This document shows positions 1-6,323 of a stretch of 38,580 nucleotides of DNA, in pieces. Location of the stretch: contig CAZIRF010000028.1 of NCBI GenBank assembly GCA_964541755.1, positions 1 to 38,580 of the forward strand, read 5' to 3'. This DNA is from CAZIRF01 sp964541755. Lineage in GTDB: Bacteria > Spirochaetota > Spirochaetia > Treponematales > Breznakiellaceae. Positions within the stretch are counted from its first letter, which is position 1; the number at the start of each line of letters is the position of its first letter. The position numbers and the translations under genes were made by a program. Under the pieces are notes generated by a model. That model was not told the DNA's origin and made no database searches. It saw only the letters and a list, made by a program, of their open reading frames with translations.

Positions 1-29
1 GTACGGAGGATTGCCTCAATTTTCGCCAC

Positions 30-49
30 CTGCAGGCTTCTGGTTACTA
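30..49 (-). repeat. Right-hand copy of a 20-bp inverted-repeat family
   Basis: The 20 bases here are identical to those at 1728-1747 and differ only at the last base from 6271-6290. The reverse complement carries the core AGTAACCAGAAGCCTGCAG. In the two complete cases the same sequence closes an intergenic segment whose left edge carries the inverted copy. Here the left partner would lie before the window start. It sits 54 bp upstream of the lipoprotein start codon. Confidence 0.7.
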
Positions 50-67
50 ATTATGACTTATTTTCTC

Positions 68-96
68 AAGACAAGTGCGCAGTTCTCTGTTATGAT
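68..96 (+). promoter_or_regulatory. Putative leaderless promoter of the lipoprotein gene
   Basis: AAGACA (68-73), a 17-bp spacer and TATGAT (91-96) resemble a sigma-70 promoter (4/6 and 5/6 consensus matches). The -10 hexamer ends 7 nt before the ATG at 104, so transcription would begin at or next to the start codon. No Shine-Dalgarno sequence precedes the ATG. Confidence 0.45.
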
Positions 97-103
97 TTTA
101 TTC

Positions 104-1498
104 ATGAAACATGTCAATTACGGTCTCTTTTTGACCGCCCTTTTTATGCTTTTAACCTCCGTTTATTTCACTTCCTGCGCATCCGGTCCTGCAGAACGAC
201 CTCAAACTCCTTCTGCTTCACGCGACCTGGATGGTACTTGGGCCGGGGTTTTGTCGATTGGTGAACAGACCCTCAAGGCGACGGTCCATATTTTTGAGGG
301 AGGCGCCCTTCTCGACATTCCCGAGCAGGGGATGTGGTCTTACCCCTTGGGTACGGTAACGCAGAAAAAAGACAGCGTATCTTTTGAGCTCTCCTTGGGG
401 GCGAACCCATTGCCGGTTACCCTTTCACTCAATACAGTCTATCTTGAGGGGAGCTTTGGCAGCAAAACTGATGGAGATGCGTCTTCTTTGGAGGCCTCTC
501 CTTCCACTAATACGTCTCCGTCTGTCGGTGATCCCACAGCCAACGACACCGCTGCCAAGCCTATACAAGGGCGATTCAGCCTTATGCGCCTTGATGTGGC
601 TAATCCGATGCATCCCTTGACAATCAAGACTGCCGGTGGTTCGATCCGCGGTGAATTGGATCTTGCAGAGACTGGTAAAAAGGGGCCTCTTGTCATCATT
701 TCTCCCGATTCGGGGAGTGTCGATCGTGATGGCAACATCCTGGGCGTGGGGGGGAAGGGCAATACCTATCAACTCTTGTCCAGCGCCTTGGTTCAAAGAG
801 GCATTTCCTGTGTCCGTTACGACAAGCGTGGGGTGGCAGAGAGTTATCCTCTTGTAAAAGATACGGTAGATCTGCGGTTCTCCGATTATGTTGGAGACCT
901 CCAAAAGGTGTTGGCTCATTTCCGTGCGGACAAGCGCTTTACCTCTATAAGCATTTTGGGGCATGGAGAGGGAGCTCTTGTCGCAGCGGCTGCTCTGCAA
1001 AATTTGGAGGACAAGGGCTTGCCGGTATCCTTTTTTGCCCTTTCACCCCAGAGTCGCCCCGTGCAAGAACTCCTTCACGAGGAGATTGCCAGCTACGGTC
1101 CCGAATCGCTCGTCGAGTACGAGCGAGTGTTGGAAGATATCCTTGCCGGGGGAACGGGTGAGCCCCTGCCGGACTTTCTTATGGATGTTTTTACTCCGGA
1201 TATGCTCAATTACTGGCGCAGTTGGATGCAGTATGATCCCCTTTCCCTTTACGCGAAACTTGGAGGGCCCCTCTTTCTCGTACGTGGGGCCAATGAAACG
1301 GTCTGCCTTATGGAAGACATCGATCGACTTGCTGCCGCGAATAAAGGGGCAAAGTATCTGGTGATACCTGGTATGAATCAAGTCCTCAAAGAGGGCGCAG
1401 GCGATCAGAACGCCCTGTATGAAGCCTATCTGGATGGTAGTCTTCCTCTTTCTGCCGATCTCGTCCAAGCTCTTGCCGTCTTTGTTCTGGGAGAGTAG
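104..1498 (+). CDS. Lipoprotein with alpha/beta-hydrolase fold, catalytic triad apparently lost
   Basis: A 464-residue protein. I chose the ATG at 104 because it opens a lipoprotein signal peptide (hydrophobic residues 7-22, lipobox FTSC with Cys25); the frame is open further upstream but that would place 31 residues ahead of the signal. Residues 40-165 look like a beta-rich N-terminal domain with a Ser/Thr-rich linker (about 122-150). Residues 190-464 resemble hydrolases of the GSGxxDRDGN / RYDKRG type, seen here as DSGSVDRDGN (202-211) and VRYDKRGVAES (237-247). The nucleophile elbow reads GHGEG (286-290) where GHSxG is expected. The Asp site reads Glu398 and the usual NH of the histidine motif is NQ (Gln426). 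All three triad positions are therefore changed, which points to a binding or structural role. It is probably anchored in a membrane facing the periplasm. Fold call is good; function unknown. Confidence 0.75.
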   Translation: MKHVNYGLFLTALFMLLTSVYFTSCASGPAERPQTPSASRDLDGTWAGVLSIGEQTLKATVHIFEGGALLDIPEQGMWSYPLGTVTQKKDSVSFELSLGANPLPVTLSLNTVYLEGSFGSKTDGDASSLEASPSTNTSPSVGDPTANDTAAKPIQGRFSLMRLDVANPMHPLTIKTAGGSIRGELDLAETGKKGPLVIISPDSGSVDRDGNILGVGGKGNTYQLLSSALVQRGISCVRYDKRGVAESYPLVKDTVDLRFSDYVGDLQKVLAHFRADKRFTSISILGHGEGALVAAAALQNLEDKGLPVSFFALSPQSRPVQELLHEEIASYGPESLVEYERVLEDILAGGTGEPLPDFLMDVFTPDMLNYWRSWMQYDPLSLYAKLGGPLFLVRGANETVCLMEDIDRLAAANKGAKYLVIPGMNQVLKEGAGDQNALYEAYLDGSLPLSADLVQALAVFVLGE

Positions 1499-1509
1499 CA
1501 AGGGTTTTT

Positions 1510-1526
1510 CAGTAACAGGAAGCTTG
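1510..1526 (+). repeat. Left-hand copy of the 20-bp inverted-repeat family (diverged)
   Basis: CAGTAACAGGAAGCTTG lies 11 bp after the lipoprotein stop codon. Its reverse complement matches the repeat at 1728-1747 at about 13-14 of 17 positions. With that copy it brackets a 238-bp segment that fills almost the entire spacer between two convergent genes. I see no convincing ORF inside the segment. Confidence 0.55.
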
Positions 1527-1727
1527 TTGGTGGAAGGGGGCGCTGTGGTTTCAATATGAAGCCTCTGGTGGCTCTCCATACTGTCCCAATCTCGCGACGC
1601 CCCCTGCGGCCAAGCCTCCTCACGAAAAAACGCATCGAATTTTGCAGTATGCGCACACTGTAAACGTTTTTTCGCTGCGGGGTCTCGGCCTACCCCCTCG
1701 AGCGGGTATAATTGACTTCAAAAGGAG

Positions 1728-1747
1728 CTGCAGGCTTCTGGTTACTA
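1728..1747 (-). repeat. Right-hand copy of the 20-bp inverted-repeat family
   Basis: Identical over 20 bases to 30-49. It lies 4 bp from the stop codon of the minus-strand methyltransferase gene and pairs with the diverged inverted copy at 1510-1526. Confidence 0.7.
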
Positions 1748-1751
1748 GATG

Positions 1752-2693
1752 TTAGTAACCGTGTTTTCTGGCTGCGTAGAGGATGACGTCTCCGCCGTTA
1801 CAGCGCTTGGCCAGCTTGTCCACCGGTTTTTTGATCCAGGCGGGAGCCATTCCCGCTGCCAGTCCACCCCAGCTTGATTGCCGTTCGATCACAAAGCCCC
1901 GGTCCTCGAGGAGTTTGCGCAGGGTCTTGCGCGAGAAGAGGTAGAGGTGGTCGAATATGGCCGATCTCCAGCGGGCTCCGGTAAGGCGGGCCTGCCATCC
2001 GTCGATTGCCGGTGTCGTTACGATGAACCATCCGCCCTCGGCGAGGATTCGTGCAACTTCATCTACAAAGGTGGCGGGGTTGTTTAGATGCTCGACCAGG
2101 TGGGATGCGTGGACTACTTTAAACGAGGATTCAGCAAAAGCGCATTCTTCGAGTCGCTGCGGTCGAACATCCAAACCCCGATGTTCGACTGCCCAGGATG
2201 CCATATCCCGGCTTATCTCCACGCCAACCGTATTCCAGCCCCGTTTTGACATTGCATGTATGAGTGATCCGGTCGCACAACCCACGTCAAGGAATCGGGC
2301 AGAATTTGCCAGCCCGCTAGAGGGTGCGAGTCTTGCATCTCCTTGCGGGCTCTTGCTGTCCGGGGGAATAGGGCGGCCGCGAAGAATATCAGCCTCGATT
2401 TCTTCAAAGGCTATGTCGTCAAGGGCGAGTAGTTGCAGATTGAGAAAGGCTTCCTCATTGGCCAATTCATAGTCGAGGTAATTTTCCCGGTTCTGATTTT
2501 GGTAGCGACGGGCAATGTGTTCGGCGGTAGGTTGCGGGTTCATTTGAACGAGGGAACAGCGGGTACAACGAACGTAGGAAAAACCCTCGCAATCGAGAGC
2601 CGGGCGAAAAACGGTGCCGCCACAGAGGGTACAGGGAATGTGACGGCGCTCTTCTTCAATGGCCGGTGTCGACCAAGTCTTTATACCGCCCAT
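1752..2693 (-). CDS. Class I SAM-dependent methyltransferase with N-terminal zinc ribbon
   Basis: 313 residues. The N-terminus has two Cys pairs (CTLCGG near residue 21 and CTRCSL near 43), the zinc-ribbon arrangement found in many small-molecule or sugar methyltransferases. After a spacer comes the SAM-binding motif I LDVGCATGSL (about 139-148), an acidic strand-2 end (VGVEIS) and a 'HASHLVEHL' motif, all typical of the Methyltransf_11/23 type. Substrate is not evident. It begins 2 bp after the stop of the LytM-like gene, so it is the last gene of a three-gene minus-strand operon starting at 4641. It converges on the lipoprotein gene across the repeat-bounded spacer. Methyltransferase call is solid; envelope or glycan role is inference from neighbours. 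Confidence 0.8.
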   Translation of the reverse strand: MGGIKTWSTPAIEEERRHIPCTLCGGTVFRPALDCEGFSYVRCTRCSLVQMNPQPTAEHIARRYQNQNRENYLDYELANEEAFLNLQLLALDDIAFEEIEADILRGRPIPPDSKSPQGDARLAPSSGLANSARFLDVGCATGSLIHAMSKRGWNTVGVEISRDMASWAVEHRGLDVRPQRLEECAFAESSFKVVHASHLVEHLNNPATFVDEVARILAEGGWFIVTTPAIDGWQARLTGARWRSAIFDHLYLFSRKTLRKLLEDRGFVIERQSSWGGLAAGMAPAWIKKPVDKLAKRCNGGDVILYAARKHGY

Positions 2694-2695
2694 CG

Positions 2696-3574
2696 CTAGT
2701 TGATGCGCAGGGTGTAGATAACTTGTCGCTCATTGCCGGCGGTATCGCGGACATTGACCTGCATGGTGGTCCGCCCGCGTTTGAGGTTGATTTCACCCAA
2801 ATCATAGAGCCCTTCTTTGGTGTAAATATCGCGAGCGCGGCGGGCGGGATTTCCGGGTACCTGGAGTTCGCCCTCACGTACAGAAAGGTAGTCGAGCTGG
2901 AGGCGTTGAACCTCAATGCCGTTGACCATGCAGGTGATTTCCTTTGGGCCCAAGGCAAGCGGGGCGCCCTTGTTTTCGTTGTCTACCGTATCAATCAGGA
3001 TGCGCCAGTTTCCCTGTCGCAGGCTTGAAACGTTGCGCGGGTTTATTTCATTGCCATCGCGTGAGATCAGGAGGACCTGGCGGATAATGGGCTGTGTTGA
3101 ATCTTCCCTCAGACTCGCGATGAGGACCGGATTGACCCAGCGTTTCGCAATGCGGTCGAGAACGGCGAAGAAGAATCCTTCATCATTGGTCCACCCGGAG
3201 TTCCCGGTACGACCCAGTATGGATCCCTTCTCCAAGCCGATGCGTCGTTCTCCGTCATAACGGGGAGCGAGATGGGCATACAGCGAGATCATGCCGTCTT
3301 CATGTTCCATTGCCGTCCAATTTCCCAAGGGGTGGGTAAAACGCGTCGGTAGAAGTGGATCAATGGTTGAAAAGATAATTTCCCCATTATCGCTACTGCG
3401 AATGCTGTCGCTTCCCGTAAAGCGAACCCCGGCAAGGGGGCGGCCCTCTTCGTTCATGGCAAAGGACCCGGTTTGGCGTGACTCACTGTGTGGCCATTCT
3501 ATGGCCGTGGCAAAGGAGCACAGGAGGGAAAAAAGAAGTATAAGGCTGATGGCACGCAGAAGAGGTCCCTTCAT
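2696..3574 (-). CDS. Secreted LytM/M23-like protein, zinc ligands missing
   Basis: 292 residues with a signal peptide (charged start, hydrophobic 7-24, probable AxA cleavage before IEWPH). The middle resembles a peptidase family M23 (LytM) domain: a glycine-bounded beta core, 'MISLYAHL' for the usual YxHL, and 'GSILGRTGNSG' for the GxxIGxxGxTG turn. The family's first zinc ligands (HxGxD) and the terminal HxH are absent: the segment expected to read HLHFEV reads GFFFAV. By analogy with degenerate LytM proteins such as EnvC and NlpD it may activate amidases or bind peptidoglycan; that is inference. The C-terminal ~100 residues look like an Ig-like beta domain (DTAGNERQ near the end). Its start overlaps the upstream propeller gene by 4 nt, so the two are translationally coupled. 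Confidence 0.65.
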   Translation of the reverse strand: MKGPLLRAISLILLFSLLCSFATAIEWPHSESRQTGSFAMNEEGRPLAGVRFTGSDSIRSSDNGEIIFSTIDPLLPTRFTHPLGNWTAMEHEDGMISLYAHLAPRYDGERRIGLEKGSILGRTGNSGWTNDEGFFFAVLDRIAKRWVNPVLIASLREDSTQPIIRQVLLISRDGNEINPRNVSSLRQGNWRILIDTVDNENKGAPLALGPKEITCMVNGIEVQRLQLDYLSVREGELQVPGNPARRARDIYTKEGLYDLGEINLKRGRTTMQVNVRDTAGNERQVIYTLRIN

Positions 3575-4641
3575 TTTCCCTCCAGAAGAATACCGGCCAG
3601 AGAGTGTGTTCCGCCCAGAACAAGGTGTTGGCCTTGTCGTGCGAGGTAGCTGTTGTCACTGGACCAGCGGGACTGATAGAAGATGCTCTCCCCGTTTTTG
3701 ATGCCGGTGAGTTCCCGTGTATTTTGATCTATCCCCGTAAGGACAAAGATGAGTGCGTCGTCATTGGCGTCTGTAAGTGACAAAAGAGTCCCCGAAAGCG
3801 GGATGTACTGTGATTTGCGGCGAGCGCTGTCTACAATACTTATCCCTCCAGCATCTTCGTGTAAAAGTTGACGCCCCCCATTGAGGAAGTGCAGTTGAAC
3901 GGGCCGGCGAAAAGCGGTATCTGTGTAACGGTGCCAGATAACCTTCCATGAATTTCCGGCGCGCTCCAAGAGGAGGGCCCTCTGGCGATCAAGGCCGCTG
4001 ATAATGCCCATGTATCGGGCATTGGGGGAGAGTGCGGCGCCATAGATTACTTCTACCCGTGACGCGCCGGGGGTAAAGGAAAATATCACCGTGCCTTCAC
4101 GGTCGAGGGTGTGTATGGTGCCGTTCAACAGGCCTGCAAGGAGAATCCCGTTTGCGGCGTCGAGGCTGGTAATGGGGGCATCGAAGTGATAGGTCCACGC
4201 TTCCCCTCCATCCTCGTTCAAGAGGCTGATGGCCTGTTGCTCGGGGGCCAGGATCCACATTCTGTCATCGGCCAGCCACGGGTAGCCGGGAAGCGCACTC
4301 TTGGTGGACTGCAGGGTATCGGTATGAATGATTTCCGCTTCTTTCGCATGGGCGTTATAACGGGACCATGCAAAGGGGGCGATGCTCAGGCGATCCCCCT
4401 GTTCTTTACAGAGGAGGAGGGTGCCGTCTTCATCGACGTAGCCAAAATGCGTGGCCCCGAAAAAGGGAATGGTCATGGCAGGGGAGAAACCTTCCTGGGG
4501 GGGGGCTGTCTCATCGAGTGAAACGGTCCAGTCCGGCGAGAGCGCCGGTTCGGTCTCCAGGGGGCGAGACGCCAGGAAGAGGTAGCCGATTACGAAACAA
4601 ATACTCAAGGGAACGATATATTTGCGTTTTTTCTCGCCCAT
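3571..4641 (-). CDS. Membrane-anchored beta-propeller-like protein, function unknown
   Basis: 356 residues. Residues 5-25 form a single N-terminal membrane segment after a KKRK positive cluster; the rest should be periplasmic. The body has repeated short strands with W/G/D turns (for example WILAPEQQAISLLNEDGGEAWTY and GTIHTLDREGTVIFSF), as in PQQ/WD-type propellers, so I infer a propeller-like fold. I do not recognise a named family. It is the first gene of the operon with the LytM-like protein and methyltransferase. The pairing of a propeller with a LytM-like protein suggests an envelope-related complex. No Shine-Dalgarno sequence precedes the ATG; see the promoter at 4648-4676. Confidence 0.6.
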   Translation of the reverse strand: MGEKKRKYIVPLSICFVIGYLFLASRPLETEPALSPDWTVSLDETAPPQEGFSPAMTIPFFGATHFGYVDEDGTLLLCKEQGDRLSIAPFAWSRYNAHAKEAEIIHTDTLQSTKSALPGYPWLADDRMWILAPEQQAISLLNEDGGEAWTYHFDAPITSLDAANGILLAGLLNGTIHTLDREGTVIFSFTPGASRVEVIYGAALSPNARYMGIISGLDRQRALLLERAGNSWKVIWHRYTDTAFRRPVQLHFLNGGRQLLHEDAGGISIVDSARRKSQYIPLSGTLLSLTDANDDALIFVLTGIDQNTRELTGIKNGESIFYQSRWSSDNSYLARQGQHLVLGGTHSLAGILLEGK

Positions 4642-4647
4642 AGCCGG

Positions 4648-4676
4648 ATGGTATAGGGTATGATGTCTGTTGTCAA
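4648..4676 (-). promoter_or_regulatory. Putative leaderless promoter of the propeller operon
   Basis: On the minus strand, perfect TTGACA (4676-4671), a 17-bp spacer, then TACCAT (4653-4648), which ends 6 nt before the ATG at 4641. An overlapping TATACC hexamer (15-bp spacer, 8 nt from the ATG) is an alternative -10. Either choice places the transcript start at or beside the start codon. There is no Shine-Dalgarno sequence. Confidence 0.5.
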
Positions 4677-4690
4677 TGAATCCGGGGCTT

Positions 4691-4710
4691 TCATGATATG
4701 TGAATCATGA
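4691..4710. promoter_or_regulatory. 7-6-7 palindrome in the divergent propeller/cdd spacer
   Basis: TCATGAT, six bases, ATCATGA form a perfect 7-bp inverted repeat with operator-like geometry. It lies 31 bp before the cdd ATG and 15 bp outside the -35 of the propeller promoter, so one bound regulator could affect both genes. No regulator can be named. Confidence 0.35.
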
Positions 4711-4740
4711 GACCCTATCAAACAGGCAGGGGGAAGGCTG

Positions 4741-5145
4741 ATGGATATGGAAGCACTGTGGAAGGCTGCACGCGCGGCGGCAGAGGCCTCATACTCGCCC
4801 TATTCGCACTTCCGGGTAGGCGCCGCCCTCCTGTGTAAAGACGGTTCGGTCGTCTGCGGGACCAATGTCGAGAACCGCTCTTACGGGCTTACCATCTGCG
4901 CCGAGCGCAGCGCCATCGTCCGGGCGGTCGCCGAAGGCACGCGTGACTTTGCGGCAATCGCCATTGCCACCCCCGACGCGGATTACCCGGTGGGACCCTG
5001 CGGCGCCTGCAGGCAGGTTTTGGCAGAATTCCTGGCCGCCGACGCCCCCGTGGTTTTTGCATCGACCGAGGGAGAAGCGGTACACAGCACGGTGGGCGCG
5101 CTTCTTCCCCTCGATTCGCTCCACGAACTCGCCGATCCCTTATAA
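4741..5145 (+). CDS. cdd: Cytidine deaminase
   Basis: 134 residues, the normal size for the small homotetrameric cytidine deaminases that convert cytidine and deoxycytidine to uridine forms in pyrimidine salvage. The zinc site is complete: CAE (Cys53, catalytic Glu55) and PCGAC (Cys87, Cys90). The N-terminal SPYSHFRVGAAL and the NVEN motif that contacts ribose are present. The ATG at 4741 follows a GGAAGG-type ribosome binding site. It stands alone on the plus strand, transcribed away from the propeller operon, with the regulator gene following 116 bp later. Confidence 0.95.
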   Translation: MDMEALWKAARAAAEASYSPYSHFRVGAALLCKDGSVVCGTNVENRSYGLTICAERSAIVRAVAEGTRDFAAIAIATPDADYPVGPCGACRQVLAEFLAADAPVVFASTEGEAVHSTVGALLPLDSLHELADPL

Positions 5146-5176
5146 GTCTTCATTGTTTGCGTTTTTCTGCTTTCAC

Positions 5177-5205
5177 TTGACATATATTGCGCTTGGTTGC
5201 ATTAT
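5177..5205 (+). promoter_or_regulatory. Promoter of the HTH-EIIA regulator gene
   Basis: Perfect TTGACA (5177-5182), a 17-bp spacer and CATTAT (5200-5205) give a good sigma-70 promoter. The predicted start is about 5212, giving a ~50-nt leader before the ATG at 5262, which has its own Shine-Dalgarno sequence. Confidence 0.55.
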
Positions 5206-5208
5206 GGT

Positions 5209-5239
5209 GGAGCCATGGGCATATTGTGTCCATGGCCCC
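5209..5239. promoter_or_regulatory. Palindrome at the predicted transcription start of the regulator gene
   Basis: GGAGCCATGG and CCATGGCCCC form 10-bp arms with one mismatch, separated by 11 bases; the inner 7 bp are perfect. It begins almost at the predicted +1 of the preceding promoter. It could be an operator, possibly bound by the encoded helix-turn-helix protein, or a 5' mRNA hairpin. Confidence 0.4.
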
Positions 5240-5261
5240 AACACATGATCCGGAGAAGGCA

Positions 5262-5921
5262 ATGGACCTTGAAGACGATATCCTTACCATAGAAGAAGTG
5301 GCCAAATACCTGCGCGTGTCCGAACGTACGGTATATGATTGGGCCCAGAAGGGAGAGATACCCGCCGGCAAGATCGGGACGGTTTGGCGTTTCAAGAAAG
5401 TCGAGATAGAGCGCTGGGTCAATGACCGCCTTTCGATGAATCGCATGAATCCGCAGTATGCGTCCATACAGGTTCAGAATATTGTCAGTGAAGACCGCAT
5501 ACTCTTCCTCGATTATCCCAACCGCCGGGATGCCCTCATGGCCCTGTCCGAGAATCTTGCCAGAGCCCCGCAGGTGAAGAACCGCCAGGAATTGGCACAG
5601 GAGATACTCAAGCGCGAAGAGCTCATGAGTACGGCTATCGGGCGCGGTATCGCCATTCCCCACGTACGGCTGTCGTCGGTTACCGACCTTGTCGTCTCTG
5701 TGGGGGTAAGCCGCTGTGATATTGAAGATTTCCAGACCCTGGACGATCAGCCGGTCCGGCTCCTGTTCATGATCGCCGCGGCCTACAACCAGCACGCCTA
5801 CTATCTGCAGACGCTCTCGTTCTTTTCCACGCGCCTCAAGAGCGAAGCCCTGCGCAACGCCTTGCAGGCCGCACAGACGGCGCGTGAAGTGCGGGACATC
5901 CTCTGCGGGCCGGCCCTGTAA
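5262..5921 (+). CDS. HTH DNA-binding domain fused to PTS EIIA (PtsN-like) regulator
   Basis: 219 residues from the ATG at 5262, which has GGAGAAGG just upstream; in-frame upstream ATGs have no such site. Residues 8-55 are an excisionase/MerR-type helix-turn-helix (TIEEVAKYLRVSERTVYDWAQKG, then RFKKVEIERWV). Residues 75-219 are a fructose/nitrogen-type PTS EIIA domain with the phosphorylatable histidine in AIPH (His134) and the conserved neighbourhood STAIGRGIAIPH. Such fusions are known in spirochaetes, many of which use PTS proteins for regulation rather than sugar uptake. The expected role is transcription control gated by HPr-dependent phosphorylation of His134; the target genes are unknown. 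No EIIB/EIIC gene is in the window. Confidence 0.85.
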   Translation: MDLEDDILTIEEVAKYLRVSERTVYDWAQKGEIPAGKIGTVWRFKKVEIERWVNDRLSMNRMNPQYASIQVQNIVSEDRILFLDYPNRRDALMALSENLARAPQVKNRQELAQEILKREELMSTAIGRGIAIPHVRLSSVTDLVVSVGVSRCDIEDFQTLDDQPVRLLFMIAAAYNQHAYYLQTLSFFSTRLKSEALRNALQAAQTAREVRDILCGPAL

Positions 5922-5985
5922 GTATTCCTGCCAATTCTTCGCGATGGTCTGCTTGACGGGCTCTTGTGCGCCGGGTTGTTTTGCT

Positions 5986-6005
5986 CAGTAACCGGAAGCC
6001 TGCAG
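5986..6005 (+). repeat. Left-hand copy of the 20-bp inverted-repeat family
   Basis: CAGTAACCGGAAGCCTGCAG is the inverse of 6271-6290 with one mismatch. The pair brackets 305 bp of non-coding DNA between two convergent genes. Confidence 0.75.
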
Positions 6006-6175
6006 CTCTTTTCCCATGGAAATCACTAGGTGAAAGTCGCCTGAAGGCCGTCCCCGTGTGTTTCGCGGGGGTAGGCCGGGATCGCCCGGCAAACAGGGCC
6101 GCGCCCAGTTTGCCGGGAAGCCCGGCCGCAGGGGCCGTCGGGCCATACGATGCAGTATGGCGTCGTATGGCCTTG

Positions 6176-6208
6176 GCCAAACGCCAACTTGGCGTTTGGC
6201 ATGCTTTT
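6176..6208 (+). terminator. Probable terminator after the HTH-EIIA gene
   Basis: GCCAAACGCCA, loop ACT, TGGCGTTTGGC is a perfect 11-bp stem, followed a few bases later by TTTT (6205-6208). It is 255 bp beyond the regulator stop and directly after the hairpin at 6141-6172. The T-run is short, so it may instead be an mRNA-stabilising structure. Confidence 0.4.
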
Positions 6209-6270
6209 AGGGCAATCGCCGGGCGCTAAAATCATGGTGTCCGGTGCGGCCCCTTTCCCCGAAATATCAA

Positions 6271-6290
6271 CTGCAGGCTTCTGGTTACTG
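6271..6290 (-). repeat. Right-hand copy of the 20-bp inverted-repeat family
   Basis: CTGCAGGCTTCTGGTTACTG matches 30-49 and 1728-1747 at 19 of 20 bases and is the inverted partner of 5986-6005. It lies 33 bp from the stop codon of the minus-strand transglutaminase-like gene. Confidence 0.75.
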
Positions 6291-6323
6291 GATATGTATT
6301 AGCCGCCGGGTTATGTCCTGCCC

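Larger units (their letters stand above)
5922..6323. other. 402-bp non-coding spacer between convergent genes, with repeats and hairpins
   Basis: No credible gene lies here. The spacer holds the inverted-repeat pair 5986-6005/6271-6290. Between them are GC-rich palindromes (about 6060-6125), a hairpin with 10-bp arms GGCCATACGA/TCGTATGGCC (6141-6172) and a perfect 11-bp hairpin at 6176-6200. The interior shows no obvious similarity to the comparable segment at 1510-1747. Confidence 0.6.

Noticed and set aside
1510..6290. Integron attC sites or a gene-cassette array
   Set aside because: The repeat ends read CAGTAAC...GTTACTG, which does not fit RYYYAAC/GTTRRRY, the bracketed segments are longer than most attC sites, and the genes between are housekeeping genes in both orientations.
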